Shown: positions 53,722-62,237, numbered from the stretch's first letter. The stretch is DNA of 64,000 nt from Lachnospiraceae bacterium (GCA_024403455.1 JAKSRR010000012.1:1-64000), one strand, 5' to 3'. Notes: generated by a model from the sequence alone, not told the origin. A program made the numbers and translations.

Positions 53722-55221
53722 CTATTCAATTAGTTCATGAATTTTTGTGGCATCGTATACCACTTTAGTGACTTTATTTACTTCAATCTGGAACAGGGCA
53801 TTGGCTGCAATGTGTTCGGCAACCTGCTCTACATCACGAATACCGGAGGTGCCGGAGCAAAGGTCTACAATGACTTCCAGACCATCATCGGTAATTTCTA
53901 TTTCATCATTGGTCATGCCCATTCTCTTTAAAATCTTAGGTAGAGCAAATTTACTGAAGATAACCTTCTTTTCCTCTTTGGTATAGTCCGGAATCTCAAT
54001 GACGGCAAAACGGGACATGATAGGTGCGCTGATTTTGCTCTTATCATTGGCGGTAGCAATAGGATAAACGCCATCGGTAGGAATCATACATTCCATGTAG
54101 TTGTCAGTGAATCCTAAGTTATCTAATAATGTCAGTAAAACATCGGCAGGATTTCCGTTGCCCTTGCCCTCGTTTGCCTTATCCAACTCGTTAATGATGA
54201 ATACCAGTTTGGACTCCCCGGCTTGGGAGAAGGCTTCCATAATAATACCTGGCTTGGCATTGGCATATACACGGGAAGAACCGGTGAGCTGCTCAGGGTC
54301 ATTGATAGAACTCATATCCAGTGTAGTCCATGCAAGCTTTAAAATTTTAGCGACTGCGTAAGCTACCTGCGATTTACCAGTACCAGCGGGACCAACAATT
54401 AAAAGTCCATAGGCAGGAAGGGTATGGGTACGATTGATCTGAATAATGGTTTCGATGACACGCTGCTTTACCTTCTCCATGCCATAGAGTTCTTCGTCTA
54501 AAATGCGTCTTGCTTCCACCGGATCAATAGCAGAGAAATAATTACTCTTCCAATTAATGCCCATCATAACGGAAAGAGCACGAAGAGCATGGCGACGTTC
54601 CTCGGGGGAGACTTCATTGGACTTTGCTACGGCTAAATTGCGGCGAGCCCAGACCTGAATGTTTTCGGGCAGAGTCTTGCCTGCGCAGGAGATGAAGTCA
54701 GTGATAGACTGGATACTGGTAAGCTTCATGCTGTCGCCATCGATGTCTCGATCGTCGCTGTCTTCGTCAATAGCTTCCTCTACTGGGGGATCGCTGGAAA
54801 GCAGACGGTCAATCATATACTGAAGGAACCCGTTTTCAGAGGATACCTTACCGCTGTTACTTTGCGCCAACTCTCTGATTTTATATACTGCGTATCCTTC
54901 TTCTGTCGGATAGCCGGACAGCTTAATCTTGATATGATTTTCGCCTAACCATTTAATTAAGCTAGTAAATCTTGAATCGATTTTAAGAATGTCGAACCAG
55001 ACCTTTTCATCACTGTCTGGATTATGAAATTCAAAAGAACTCCGCTTAATGGGATTAATGAACATACCGTTGGAATGGTGTTTCAGGGCTCCATTTTTAT
55101 CCTCTAATATAAGGATAGGATGTTCTTTACTTGTCTCGTTTTCATACGACTTGAAAGTAGTATAGGTGCAGATGGCGTCGGCCTTGTTGCCTTCGTCCTT
55201 ATTAAAATCAAAAACGGGCAT
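53722..55221 (-). CDS. Lon-like AAA+ ATPase without protease domain
   Basis: 499 residues. The N-terminal 220 residues are unrecognised, with an acidic stretch at about 145-165. The AAA+ part (about 230-490) is Lon-like: ARRILDEELYGMEKVKQRV, Walker A GPAGTGKS (277-284), a Walker B-like FIINELDK in which the usual Asp is Asn344 before Glu345, sensor 1 PIATANDKS, arginine-finger region PIMSRFAVIEIPDY, and sensor 2 GTSGIRDVEQ. No Ser/Lys peptidase domain follows. It may act as a chaperone or remodelling ATPase for a nearby protein. AAGGAG sets the ATG. A remnant of a second copy is at 49848. Confidence 0.82.
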   Translation of the reverse strand: MPVFDFNKDEGNKADAICTYTTFKSYENETSKEHPILILEDKNGALKHHSNGMFINPIKRSSFEFHNPDSDEKVWFDILKIDSRFTSLIKWLGENHIKIKLSGYPTEEGYAVYKIRELAQSNSGKVSSENGFLQYMIDRLLSSDPPVEEAIDEDSDDRDIDGDSMKLTSIQSITDFISCAGKTLPENIQVWARRNLAVAKSNEVSPEERRHALRALSVMMGINWKSNYFSAIDPVEARRILDEELYGMEKVKQRVIETIIQINRTHTLPAYGLLIVGPAGTGKSQVAYAVAKILKLAWTTLDMSSINDPEQLTGSSRVYANAKPGIIMEAFSQAGESKLVFIINELDKANEGKGNGNPADVLLTLLDNLGFTDNYMECMIPTDGVYPIATANDKSKISAPIMSRFAVIEIPDYTKEEKKVIFSKFALPKILKRMGMTNDEIEITDDGLEVIVDLCSGTSGIRDVEQVAEHIAANALFQIEVNKVTKVVYDATKIHELIE

Positions 55222-55244
55222 GGGTAAATTCTCCTTTAATGTAT

Positions 55245-55295
55245 AAGGAAAGATAGAAAATCCAGCAAAGAAGGGAACTTTATCTTTCCTTTTTT
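55245..55295 (+). other. Inverted repeat between AAA+ and argG genes
   Basis: AAGGAAAGATA (55245-55255) pairs perfectly with TATCTTTCCTT (55281-55291), followed by TTTT. It lies in the divergent gap and could be a weak terminator or a protein-binding site. Confidence 0.5.
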
Positions 55296-55354
55296 AGTAT
55301 TATTAAAATAGTACCATATTAAGATGTAAAAACATATAAAAAAGCCCATTTTAC

Positions 55355-55383
55355 TTGCATAAAAGGGGTGTGGGTTGTATAGT
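55355..55383 (+). promoter_or_regulatory. argG promoter
   Basis: TTGCAT (55355-55360), 17 bases, TATAGT (55378-55383), about 40 bases before the argG start. Confidence 0.75.
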
Positions 55384-55425
55384 ATTTATCGGATAAAATT
55401 TTCTTCGAAAACACAGGAGGATATC

Positions 55426-56652
55426 ATGGCAAAAGAAAAAGTTGTACTTGCGTACTCTGGTGGTCTTGATACTACCGCAATCATTCCTTGGTTAAAGGAA
55501 ACCTACGGTTATGACGTAGTATGTTGCTGCGTAGACGTAGGACAGGAAAGCGAATTGGAAGGACTTGACGAGAGAGCAAAGTATTCTGGCGCTGAGAAAT
55601 TATATATTGAAGATGTTGTTGATGAACTTTGTGATGAATATATTATGCCTACCGTAAAGGCTGGTGCAGTATATGAGAATAAGTACTTACTTGGTACTTC
55701 CTTTGCAAGACCCGTAATTGCAAAGAAACTTGTAGAAGTAGCTCGTAAGGAAGGTGCTGTTGCCATCTGCCATGGTGCAACTGGTAAGGGTAATGATCAG
55801 CTTCGTTTTGAGCTTTCTATTAAGGCTCTTGCTCCAGACATCAAAGTAATCGCTACCTGGAGACAGCCTGAGTGGACCATGCAGTCTAGAGAAGATGAGA
55901 TTGATTTCTGCAAGGCACATGGAATTGATCTTCCTTTCGATACCGCACACTCTTACAGCCGAGATAGAAATATCTGGCATATCAGCCATGAAGGCTTAGA
56001 GTTAGAGAACCCTGCATGCGCACCGAATTATGATGACTTATTAGTTCTTTCTGTATCTCCTCAGAATGCACCTGATGAAGCAGAAGATGTAGAACTTGAT
56101 TTTGAAGCCGGCGTACCTGTTGCATTAAATGGCAAGAGAATGAAGGTTTCTGATATCATCAGAGAATTAAATCGTCTTGGCGGCAAGCATGGTATCGGTA
56201 TCATTGATATCGTAGAGAACCGTGTTGTAGGTATGAAGAGCCGTGGCGTATATGAAACTCCTGGTGGAACTATTCTTATGGAGGCTCATAAGCAGCTTGA
56301 GGAAATCTGCCTTGACAGAGAGACCCTTGGATACAAGAATATGATGGCTATTAAGTTCGCTGATCTTGTATATGAAGGAAAGTGGTTCACTCCTCTTCGT
56401 GAGAGCATGTCTGCTTTCGTAGATAAGACCCAGGAAACGGTAACTGGTAAGGTAAAGATGAAGCTTTATAAGGGCAACATTATTAAGCAGGGAACCACCT
56501 CACCTTATTCTTTATATTCTGAGAGTCTTGCTTCCTTCACTACTGGTGACCTTTATGATCATCATGATGCATCTGGATTCATCACCCTCTTTGGTCTTCC
56601 CATGAAGGTTAGAGCAATGATGAAGCAGAACATTGAGACCAATAAGAAGTAA
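55426..56652 (+). CDS. argG: Argininosuccinate synthase
   Basis: 408 residues. N-type PP-loop [18 protein letters not shown], then the family stretches [30 protein letters not shown] and GRQ-equivalent [15 protein letters not shown]. It joins citrulline and aspartate in arginine synthesis. ATG 55426 has CAGGAGG upstream; the longer frame from 55375 is not supported. No argH is visible. It is a housekeeping gene inside an otherwise accessory stretch. Confidence 0.95.
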   Translation: MAKEKVVLAYSGGLDTTAIIPWLKETYGYDVVCCCVDVGQESELEGLDERAKYSGAEKLYIEDVVDELCDEYIMPTVKAGAVYENKYLLGTSFARPVIAKKLVEVARKEGAVAICHGATGKGNDQLRFELSIKALAPDIKVIATWRQPEWTMQSREDEIDFCKAHGIDLPFDTAHSYSRDRNIWHISHEGLELENPACAPNYDDLLVLSVSPQNAPDEAEDVELDFEAGVPVALNGKRMKVSDIIRELNRLGGKHGIGIIDIVENRVVGMKSRGVYETPGGTILMEAHKQLEEICLDRETLGYKNMMAIKFADLVYEGKWFTPLRESMSAFVDKTQETVTGKVKMKLYKGNIIKQGTTSPYSLYSESLASFTTGDLYDHHDASGFITLFGLPMKVRAMMKQNIETNKK

Positions 56653-56721
56653 TGTAAGCGGCTGTCGTCACTTTGAGACATGGGAAATTCCCGCAGTAAT
56701 GACCGATTGATAAAAACAGAC

Positions 56722-56756
56722 AAGGAGCAATCATTTAATGTGGTTGCTCCTTTTTT
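56722..56756 (+). terminator. Rho-independent terminator after argG
   Basis: AAGGAGCAA (56722-56730) pairs with TTGCTCCTT (56744-56752), with further T residues following. Confidence 0.9.
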
Positions 56757-56862
56757 ATATTGGACGGCGGGAAAGAGGATGCAGCGACGCAATGATATTG
56801 CATAACACTAAATGTATAATATTTAATGAAATAATGTTATACTGATAAAAGAGGTGAAATGT

Positions 56863-57612
56863 ATGTTTTCGGAAATTATAACGAATGATTACAAAATGCA
56901 ATTATCTGGAACCAGTGAAGGGAGCCAGGACAAGTATTATAAAGATGGCTACTGGTATAAAGAAAATAAACATGGCGATGAGGCGATGGCGGAATACCTT
57001 TCATCTAAATTATTAACGTACTCTTCTTTGCAGGCGTCGGAGTATATTCTGTATGAAATGGGGACGATTAATGGAAAGAAAGGATGTAGAAGCAGACATT
57101 TTCTGGCAGAAGATGAGGAATTAGTTACATTTTATAGATTATATTTTAATGAAACGGGAGAAGATCTTTCGAAGAAATACACGAGATACGGAACGGCAGA
57201 AGAACGCATAGCTTTCACTATAGATGAAATGAAAAGAATTGCGGGGGTGGATGTTTGTGACTATTTGCGAAAGGTAATTACATTAGATCGAATTATTCTA
57301 AATGAAGATAGACATGTGAATAACCTGGCACTTATATATGGAGGGAAAGGTTTTCGACCGGCTCCTATTTTTGATAATGGAATCTCCTTGCTTACAGCAA
57401 ATCGAAGTGTTTCTCAGCAGATGTCAATGGAAGAAAATGTAAGGAAAGTTATAGCGAGGCCATTTTCGGGTGATTTTGAGAAGGCGTATTCCTGCTTGGG
57501 AAAAGGATTCGATTTGAATATAGAAGAGGCAGTGAAATGGCTGCTAACGGAAGAGGCGTCTTTTGAACAAAAGGTTTTATTGCATCAGTTAGAACATCTG
57601 GAGGGGATATGA
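56863..57612 (+). CDS. HipA/CtkA-like kinase
   Basis: 249 residues. The N-terminal part SGTSEGSQDKYYKDGYWYKEN holds the nucleotide-loop and lysine region. The catalytic part is LDRIILNEDRHVNNLALIYG, matching the N-X-D-R-H-X2-N catalytic loop, and APIFDNGISLL supplies the metal-binding Asp. This is the HipA/CtkA branch of protein kinases known from toxin-antitoxin modules and secreted effectors. It is shorter than HipA (about 440) and lacks the HipA N-terminal subdomain. ATG 56863 has AGAGGTGA upstream. The stop overlaps the start of the partner gene. Confidence 0.8.
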   Translation: MFSEIITNDYKMQLSGTSEGSQDKYYKDGYWYKENKHGDEAMAEYLSSKLLTYSSLQASEYILYEMGTINGKKGCRSRHFLAEDEELVTFYRLYFNETGEDLSKKYTRYGTAEERIAFTIDEMKRIAGVDVCDYLRKVITLDRIILNEDRHVNNLALIYGGKGFRPAPIFDNGISLLTANRSVSQQMSMEENVRKVIARPFSGDFEKAYSCLGKGFDLNIEEAVKWLLTEEASFEQKVLLHQLEHLEGI

Positions 57613-58307
57613 TGGAAAACTGTCGAGAACTTTACTATTATTATTTAATGAAAAAATCAGAAGTGGAACAAAGGCTTCAAGAGATCGAAATAGAACTGCA
57701 GGAACTAGGTGTGCAAGTGACGTATACCAATATATTTATAAAGAAAATTCAAGGAAGACTGTACTATTATGGGCAGTGGTATGAAGGGAACAACTTGATG
57801 AATAAGTCGTTAGGACGAGTAAGTCCTGGCAGTATAGCAGAGATAGAAGCAAAAATCGAGCGATATAAGGAACTGAAGGAGAAGAAGAAAGAAAAAGAAG
57901 AAATGCTTTCTTTCGTTACCAAGAGCCTAAACCGGTTGAAACGTCAGAAAGAGAAAGACAAACAGTCAGAGGAAAACTATACTTTTGAAGTGTATTGGAA
58001 AAATGAAATTGCTTCTAGGGTATATGTGAGAGGGGAAGAAATAAGAGTCACAAGGTTAATTAAACATCCCGTAAAACAAATTTTTGCGAAGGATAAGATG
58101 ACCAGACATCAGCTCAATACAATTTTCCTTTCGCGTTGTTGGGATCCTGACAGGCAGGATAGCGATTTGTTGCTGAAGGGATTGGAACTGGAGACATTTA
58201 ATCCTAGGGAAATTGTAAAAAAGACCCATGGTGTTATGTATAATGACTTCATTTGGTTTCGTTTTCCAGGGGAGAACTTGCGGGCGGAAGATGTACTTTG
58301 CCGTTAG
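57609..58307 (+). CDS. Coiled-coil partner of the HipA-like kinase
   Basis: 232 residues. Residues about 12-125 form a long, charged coiled coil (SEVEQRLQEIEIELQELG, ERYKELKEKKKEKEEM). The C-terminal domain (about 135-232) has FEVYWKNEIASRVYVRGEEI, TIFLSRCWDPDRQD and KKTHGVMYNDFIWFRFPGE. It does not resemble a HipB helix-turn-helix. The four-base overlap with the kinase gene indicates translational coupling and probably a complex. It may be regulator, antitoxin or substrate; the name is not known to me. GGAGGGG overlaps the upstream gene end. Confidence 0.7.
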   Translation: MMENCRELYYYYLMKKSEVEQRLQEIEIELQELGVQVTYTNIFIKKIQGRLYYYGQWYEGNNLMNKSLGRVSPGSIAEIEAKIERYKELKEKKKEKEEMLSFVTKSLNRLKRQKEKDKQSEENYTFEVYWKNEIASRVYVRGEEIRVTRLIKHPVKQIFAKDKMTRHQLNTIFLSRCWDPDRQDSDLLLKGLELETFNPREIVKKTHGVMYNDFIWFRFPGENLRAEDVLCR

Positions 58308-58387
58308 GAAGTGTTGTTTGCTAAGGAAAATAGAATAAGTGTGCTAGAATAGAGACGAACTTATTAGTATGACTAGGAGATAATAAA

Positions 58388-58513
58388 ATGTTCTGTAAAT
58401 CTTGTGGGGCGCTCATCGACCCTGATTCAAAATTTTGTGATAAGTGTGGAGAAACTGTTTCGGAAGAAAAGAGTACAAAAGCTGCTAAACCCAAGGGGGG
58501 AAGGAAAGAATAA
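58388..58513 (+). CDS. Zinc-ribbon peptide, 5' part of a frameshifted gene
   Basis: 41 residues: MFCKSCGALIDPDSKFCDKCGE with two CXXC knuckles, then a Lys-rich linker. In Firmicutes such zinc ribbons begin larger membrane proteins. Here the frame stops at 58511 just after a run of six G (58495-58500). With five G the frame would run straight into the membrane segment and FecR domain of the next entry. TAGGAGATAATAAA upstream gives a good ribosome site. Confidence 0.7.
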   Translation: MFCKSCGALIDPDSKFCDKCGETVSEEKSTKAAKPKGGRKE

Positions 58514-58517
58514 GAAA

Positions 58518-60224
58518 ATGCTTCCAGTAATCATAGGGATAGTAGCAGTTGTTATCGTGGCTGTTGTTTTGATTGTTGTTCTTAATCGAAAAGAGTCTTT
58601 CAGAAATGTACTTGTAAATGATCATGCAGGAACCGTGTCTCTTGAAAGAAAAGAAAGCAGTATGGAGATTGCGAAAGATATGCGGCTAATCCCTAAGGAT
58701 TTTGTTTCTGTAGAAGACGCCTCTTCTTTGGATTTGCTTGTGGATGATGATAAGCATATTGCAGTGCGGAGTAATACAGAGTTTACAGTGGATGCTACGG
58801 GAAATCCAGAAAAGGGATTGGTAACAATCAATATAACCAGTGGAAAAACCTACATTAAAATTGATCATCCTTTAAATGAAAAAGATGGTTTTCAGGTAAC
58901 AACTCCAAATGCAACCATTAGCGTGCGAGGAACGATCTTTACAGTAGACTATGATCCTGCCAGAGGCCTTACTCGTGTGGAATGCGTGGAAGGCAAGGTA
59001 AATGTTGCAGCACTTAGCGGTGATGAGATAGATCTTGTTGCCGGGGAGAGCGCAGAAGTGGTGGATGTCATTACGGTTGGAACGATTCAACAGAATGAGA
59101 TGGATGCTATTGTGCATGTGTTTGAAGGCGGTGATGGCAGCGTGATTATTGAAGAGGAAGCGGAGGAGACCGCAGCTCCCTTCGATGATGGTTTGGGCGA
59201 TGTAGCTGATGATGGTGAAGCTACGATCTTCGAGGCTGTTGTGCTTCGAGAGTCAGATAGTGATATTGCCAATGCGAATGTGGGGGATATCGTTTTCTAT
59301 GGTGAATACAATGAAATGCCTCTTGCATGGGATGTACTTTCTATGGAGGATGGGGAAGCGTATTTAATCTGTTCAAACACCATGCCGCCCAGAGTATTTG
59401 ATCAGCCGGGAGCAGATTATAAGACGGCAGTTCCTGTGAGTTATGAGGATAGTGCATTAAGAGACTATTTGATTAATGAACTGCAGTACGAGATATTTAC
59501 GGAGGATGAACTTCTGCTTCTTAGTGACAGGCCGCTAGAAATGAACTCTGCGGAAGAATACTATCGTTCCCTAAATATTGATAATGATTATTATAAACTA
59601 TCGCCAGCATCGGGGGAAATAAGAGATAAGATTTTCCTGCCTAGCGTATATGAATTGTTGGTGTATTATGATGCGTACCCCGCAGAAGGACTTACCTATG
59701 TTTACGATGCAGCAACAACACCAATGAACGGTGGGAAGGTAGGCTGTTGGTGGCTTCGAACGGGCGGGTTCCAGTATGGGAATCGACAGATGTGCGTATA
59801 TAATGATTGGATTGATGGTGGGGGAATGGTATATTCTGTGGACTGGATAGAAGTTCGCCCAGCTATTAGAGTAAGATATGACGTTTCCAAGCGCACTGTG
59901 TCATCTACACCGGAAAATACAGAAGCAGAAACCTACAGCGTCATGGATTTAAGCGGATGGTATTACACGGACGAAGATTTGGCAATAAGCGACCAGCTGG
60001 AAATTGTTCCAAAGGGCGATGGAACATTTAGCATCAGTCTGTATATCTGGAGACAGGACAATTTTGAAAACCAGACAGGTATAGTAGATGAAAATGGAAA
60101 CATTATCTTCTCTGGGGCGCCTAGTGGAATTATATCGATTGACAGAGGAAAGCTTAAAGTGGAACTGACCTCGACGAAGGGATACCTCAAAGAAGGAATG
60201 GTGCGTTATTTCATGCTGCCGTAG
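58518..60224 (+). CDS. FecR-domain and DUF6273-like membrane protein
   Basis: 568 residues from ATG 58518. A membrane segment (about 3-22) is followed by a FecR domain (about 50-185; ATISVRGTIFTVDYDPA), an acidic linker, and a DUF6273-like domain (about 250-460; GDIVFYGEYNEMPLAWDVL, WWLRTGGFQYGNRQM, VRPAIRVRYD). A last C-terminal domain follows (about 470-568; VMDLSGWYYTDEDLAI). Related to the FecR protein at 1396-2703. The original start is probably the zinc ribbon at 58388, lost by a one-base shift. It could also be initiated at 58518, with GGAAGGAAAG upstream. Confidence 0.8.
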   Translation: MLPVIIGIVAVVIVAVVLIVVLNRKESFRNVLVNDHAGTVSLERKESSMEIAKDMRLIPKDFVSVEDASSLDLLVDDDKHIAVRSNTEFTVDATGNPEKGLVTINITSGKTYIKIDHPLNEKDGFQVTTPNATISVRGTIFTVDYDPARGLTRVECVEGKVNVAALSGDEIDLVAGESAEVVDVITVGTIQQNEMDAIVHVFEGGDGSVIIEEEAEETAAPFDDGLGDVADDGEATIFEAVVLRESDSDIANANVGDIVFYGEYNEMPLAWDVLSMEDGEAYLICSNTMPPRVFDQPGADYKTAVPVSYEDSALRDYLINELQYEIFTEDELLLLSDRPLEMNSAEEYYRSLNIDNDYYKLSPASGEIRDKIFLPSVYELLVYYDAYPAEGLTYVYDAATTPMNGGKVGCWWLRTGGFQYGNRQMCVYNDWIDGGGMVYSVDWIEVRPAIRVRYDVSKRTVSSTPENTEAETYSVMDLSGWYYTDEDLAISDQLEIVPKGDGTFSISLYIWRQDNFENQTGIVDENGNIIFSGAPSGIISIDRGKLKVELTSTKGYLKEGMVRYFMLP

Positions 60225-60317
60225 GATGCGTTGCTATGGAGAATTAAGCGGGTTCTTGGATTGTATGGATATCGGGATAGCGTGCTGATTATTATGATGT
60301 GGAATAGGTGATGAAAA

Positions 60318-60357
60318 AATGTCCAAATCTCTAAAAAAGGGGATTTGGACATTTTTA
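60318..60357. terminator. Bidirectional terminator
   Basis: AATGTCCAAATC (60318-60329) pairs perfectly with GATTTGGACATT (60342-60353), followed by TTTT on the plus strand and preceded by A residues. It sits between convergent genes. Confidence 0.9.
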
Positions 60358-60375
60358 ATGACATAAAGTGATATT

Positions 60376-61251
60376 TTATATTTCCCATCTTCCGCTGGCA
60401 CCGCAGGGAAGAACGTAATCGGAGTCTTTTACAGGAAGACCGATTTCTTCGCTGTGAACATGACCACCATGTTTTTCTTCGACCGCTTTCTTAATCATAT
60501 AAGTAAGAACACCGGGTTGTAGTCCTGTGGTGTAGGAATTGACCAGGAAGAACAGTGGATTATCGCTTAATAGCTCAGCGGCGGAAGAGATGAGGGGGAA
60601 GACACAGTCTTCTAGCTTCCAAATCTCGCCTTTGGGACCTCTTCCATAGGAGGGCGGATCCATGATGATGCCGTCATAGTGGTTGCCTCGGCGAATTTCA
60701 CGATCAATAAACTTTTGGCAGTCATCCACGAGCCAACGGCAACTGGTTTCGGGAAGCCCGGAGCTGATAGCATTTTCTTTGGCCCACTGAACCATGCCTT
60801 TGGAAGCATCCACGTGGGTGACATGTGCACCCGCAGCCGCAGCGGCCAGGGTTGCCCCTCCAGTGTAGGCGAAGAGGTTGAGAACTTTCACATCAGTTCT
60901 GCCAGAATTTTTAATCTTTGTATAAAACCAGTCCCAGTTGGTTGCCTGTTCGGGAAAAAGACCAGTGTGTTTAAAGGAAAATGGCTTTAAATGGAAGGTA
61001 AGGGTATCGCCAGGGAGATCATAATGTATGGTCCATTCCTTGGGAAGGTCACGAAACTCCCATTCGCCGCCCCCTTTGCTGGAGCGATGATAATGTCCAT
61101 TCCATTTTCTCCAGCCGGGATGTTCCTTCGGTGTATTCCAGATAACCTGAGGGTCAGGACGAAGCAGGGTGTATTTTCCCCAGTTTTCGAGTTTTTCTCC
61201 CTCAGAAGTATCTAATATTTCATAGTCTTTCCAGTTGTTAGCGACCCACAT
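60376..61251 (-). CDS. Class I SAM-dependent methyltransferase (COG1092-like)
   Basis: 291 residues. AdoMet-binding motif VLNLFAYTGGATLAAAAAGA, acidic VTHVDASKG, and the catalytic-loop type IIMDPPSYGRGPKGEIW, as in RlmI/RlmK-like rRNA methyltransferases. The PUA domain found in the paralogue at 2962 is absent; the N-terminal about 110 residues are a beta-rich domain with many Trp. An rRNA or other nucleic acid target is likely by family. It is convergent with the FecR gene. Confidence 0.85.
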   Translation of the reverse strand: MWVANNWKDYEILDTSEGEKLENWGKYTLLRPDPQVIWNTPKEHPGWRKWNGHYHRSSKGGGEWEFRDLPKEWTIHYDLPGDTLTFHLKPFSFKHTGLFPEQATNWDWFYTKIKNSGRTDVKVLNLFAYTGGATLAAAAAGAHVTHVDASKGMVQWAKENAISSGLPETSCRWLVDDCQKFIDREIRRGNHYDGIIMDPPSYGRGPKGEIWKLEDCVFPLISSAAELLSDNPLFFLVNSYTTGLQPGVLTYMIKKAVEEKHGGHVHSEEIGLPVKDSDYVLPCGASGRWEI

Positions 61252-61526
61252 ATCTTTTCTCTTTCTATAAATAATATATCTTTATAATAATGTATTGCGT
61301 TATCTGTTTCTGCGGGGAATCTTTGCCCTATCCAAATATCCAATAGCAGTTTCTTCTATATATAATACATTATGTCAACCGCTCTTGCATATCCGTCTAC
61401 ATTATAATATAATCCCTTTACTAGCACAAATACCCAAGAATTTGTGCTGCTATGTCTATATTTTGTGGATTTCGCTGTTTCGCCGAAATTTAGTGAAAAA
61501 TTTTGTCAAAAATTTCAAAAAAGTTC
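61252..61526. other. Non-coding region upstream of the S10 operon
   Basis: No convincing gene. It is AT-rich and contains the first S10 promoter (61385-61413). A perfect nine-pair hairpin AGCACAAAT/ATTTGTGCT (61423-61431 with 61440-61448) would lie at the very 5' end of a transcript from that promoter. Confidence 0.6.
61385..61413 (+). promoter_or_regulatory. S10 operon promoter P1
   Basis: TTGCAT (61385-61390), 17 bases, perfect TATAAT (61408-61413). Confidence 0.7.
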
Positions 61527-61554
61527 TTGCATTATAAAAATCCCGTGATATAAT
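61527..61554 (+). promoter_or_regulatory. S10 operon promoter P2
   Basis: TTGCAT (61527-61532), 16 bases, TATAAT (61549-61554) with an upstream TG, giving an extended -10. The leader from here to rpsJ is about 260 bases. Confidence 0.8.
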
Positions 61555-61642
61555 GGCTATTGCTGTGGCATGATAGCGATGAAGCGTGAGGTTGCTATGA
61601 GTGCGAAAGTGCTTATAGGTTTTCCGTGGAGCGAATGTCAAT

Positions 61643-61799
61643 GCGGAGTCTGTGATCCGCAAATAACTTGACGACAAGTCACTGTACGAACCGTCTGCAT
61701 GAGGCAGAAACGACGTGTAAAACTAAATGTGAGTTTAGGACACACACGGGTAAGTGTACAGTCACCAGCTTGTCGTACTTAGAGAAAAATTAAAAGTAC
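61643..61799 (+). promoter_or_regulatory. Structured mRNA leader of the S10 operon
   Basis: A hairpin GCGGA/TCCGC (61643-61647 with 61656-61660) precedes a three-way arrangement. The closing stem is ACGACAAG (61671-61678) with CTTGTCGT (61769-61776) and CTGTAC (61682-61687) with GTACAG (61756-61761). Inside are TCTGC/GCAGA (61694-61698 with 61704-61708) and CTAAA/TTTAG (61723-61727 with 61734-61738). CGTACTT (61774-61780) can instead pair with AAGTACG (61794-61800), which excludes the end of the closing stem. Likely a ribosomal protein autoregulatory element. Confidence 0.65.
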
Positions 61800-61820
61800 G
61801 AAAAGGAGGCGACTTTTTTT

Positions 61821-62135
61821 ATGGCAAATCAGGCAAGAATGAGAGTCACATTAAAAGCGTATGATCATCAGTTAATTGATGCATCAGCAAAGAAGATTAT
61901 CGAAACAGTTAAGAAGAACGGTGGAGAGGTTTCCGGACCAGTTCCCCTGCCTACTAAGAAAGAGGTAGTAACCATTCTTCGTGCAGTACACAAGTACAAG
62001 GATTCCAGAGAACAGTTCGAGCAGAGAACTCACAAGAGACTCATCGATATCATGAATCCTTCCCAGAAGGTTGTTGAATCCCTTCAGAAGATGGATATGC
62101 CTGCTGGTGTAAGTTTCGATGTAAAGATGAAATAA
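61821..62135 (+). CDS. rpsJ: Ribosomal protein uS10
   Basis: 104 residues, full length. [42 protein letters not shown] and [13 protein letters not shown] are diagnostic. S10 belongs to the 30S head and also acts with NusB in antitermination. First gene of the S10 operon; AAGGAGG lies upstream of the ATG, embedded in a region that can fold (see leader). Confidence 0.97.
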   Translation: MANQARMRVTLKAYDHQLIDASAKKIIETVKKNGGEVSGPVPLPTKKEVVTILRAVHKYKDSREQFEQRTHKRLIDIMNPSQKVVESLQKMDMPAGVSFDVKMK

Positions 62136-62158
62136 TTGTTTTAAGAAAGAAAAAAGCC

Positions 62159-62237
62159 TCTACTAACTTTATGTATAGCCCCAAGGGGTACGGGAAACAC
62201 AGAACCCAGTAGCGAAAGCCTATACCGCTTTAGTAGA
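62159..62237 (+). promoter_or_regulatory. Structured RNA element between rpsJ and rplC
   Basis: TCTACTAA (62159-62166) pairs perfectly with TTAGTAGA (62230-62237), and GTATAG (62173-62178) with CTATAC (62220-62225). The enclosed sequence holds CCC-CAAG-GGG and GGG/CCC small hairpins and an AGTAGCGAAAGC segment. The ribosome site AAGGAGG of rplC follows directly. Probably a binding site for a ribosomal protein such as L3 or L4. Confidence 0.6.

Noticed and set aside
46907-58307. Prophage or integrative element
   Set aside because: No integrase, terminase, portal, relaxase or att repeats are visible, and argG sits inside the stretch; gene-by-gene acquisition fits better.
61295-61537. 80-residue plus-strand frame before rpsJ
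   Set aside because: It runs across both S10 promoters, lacks a ribosome site and has the composition of translated non-coding DNA.
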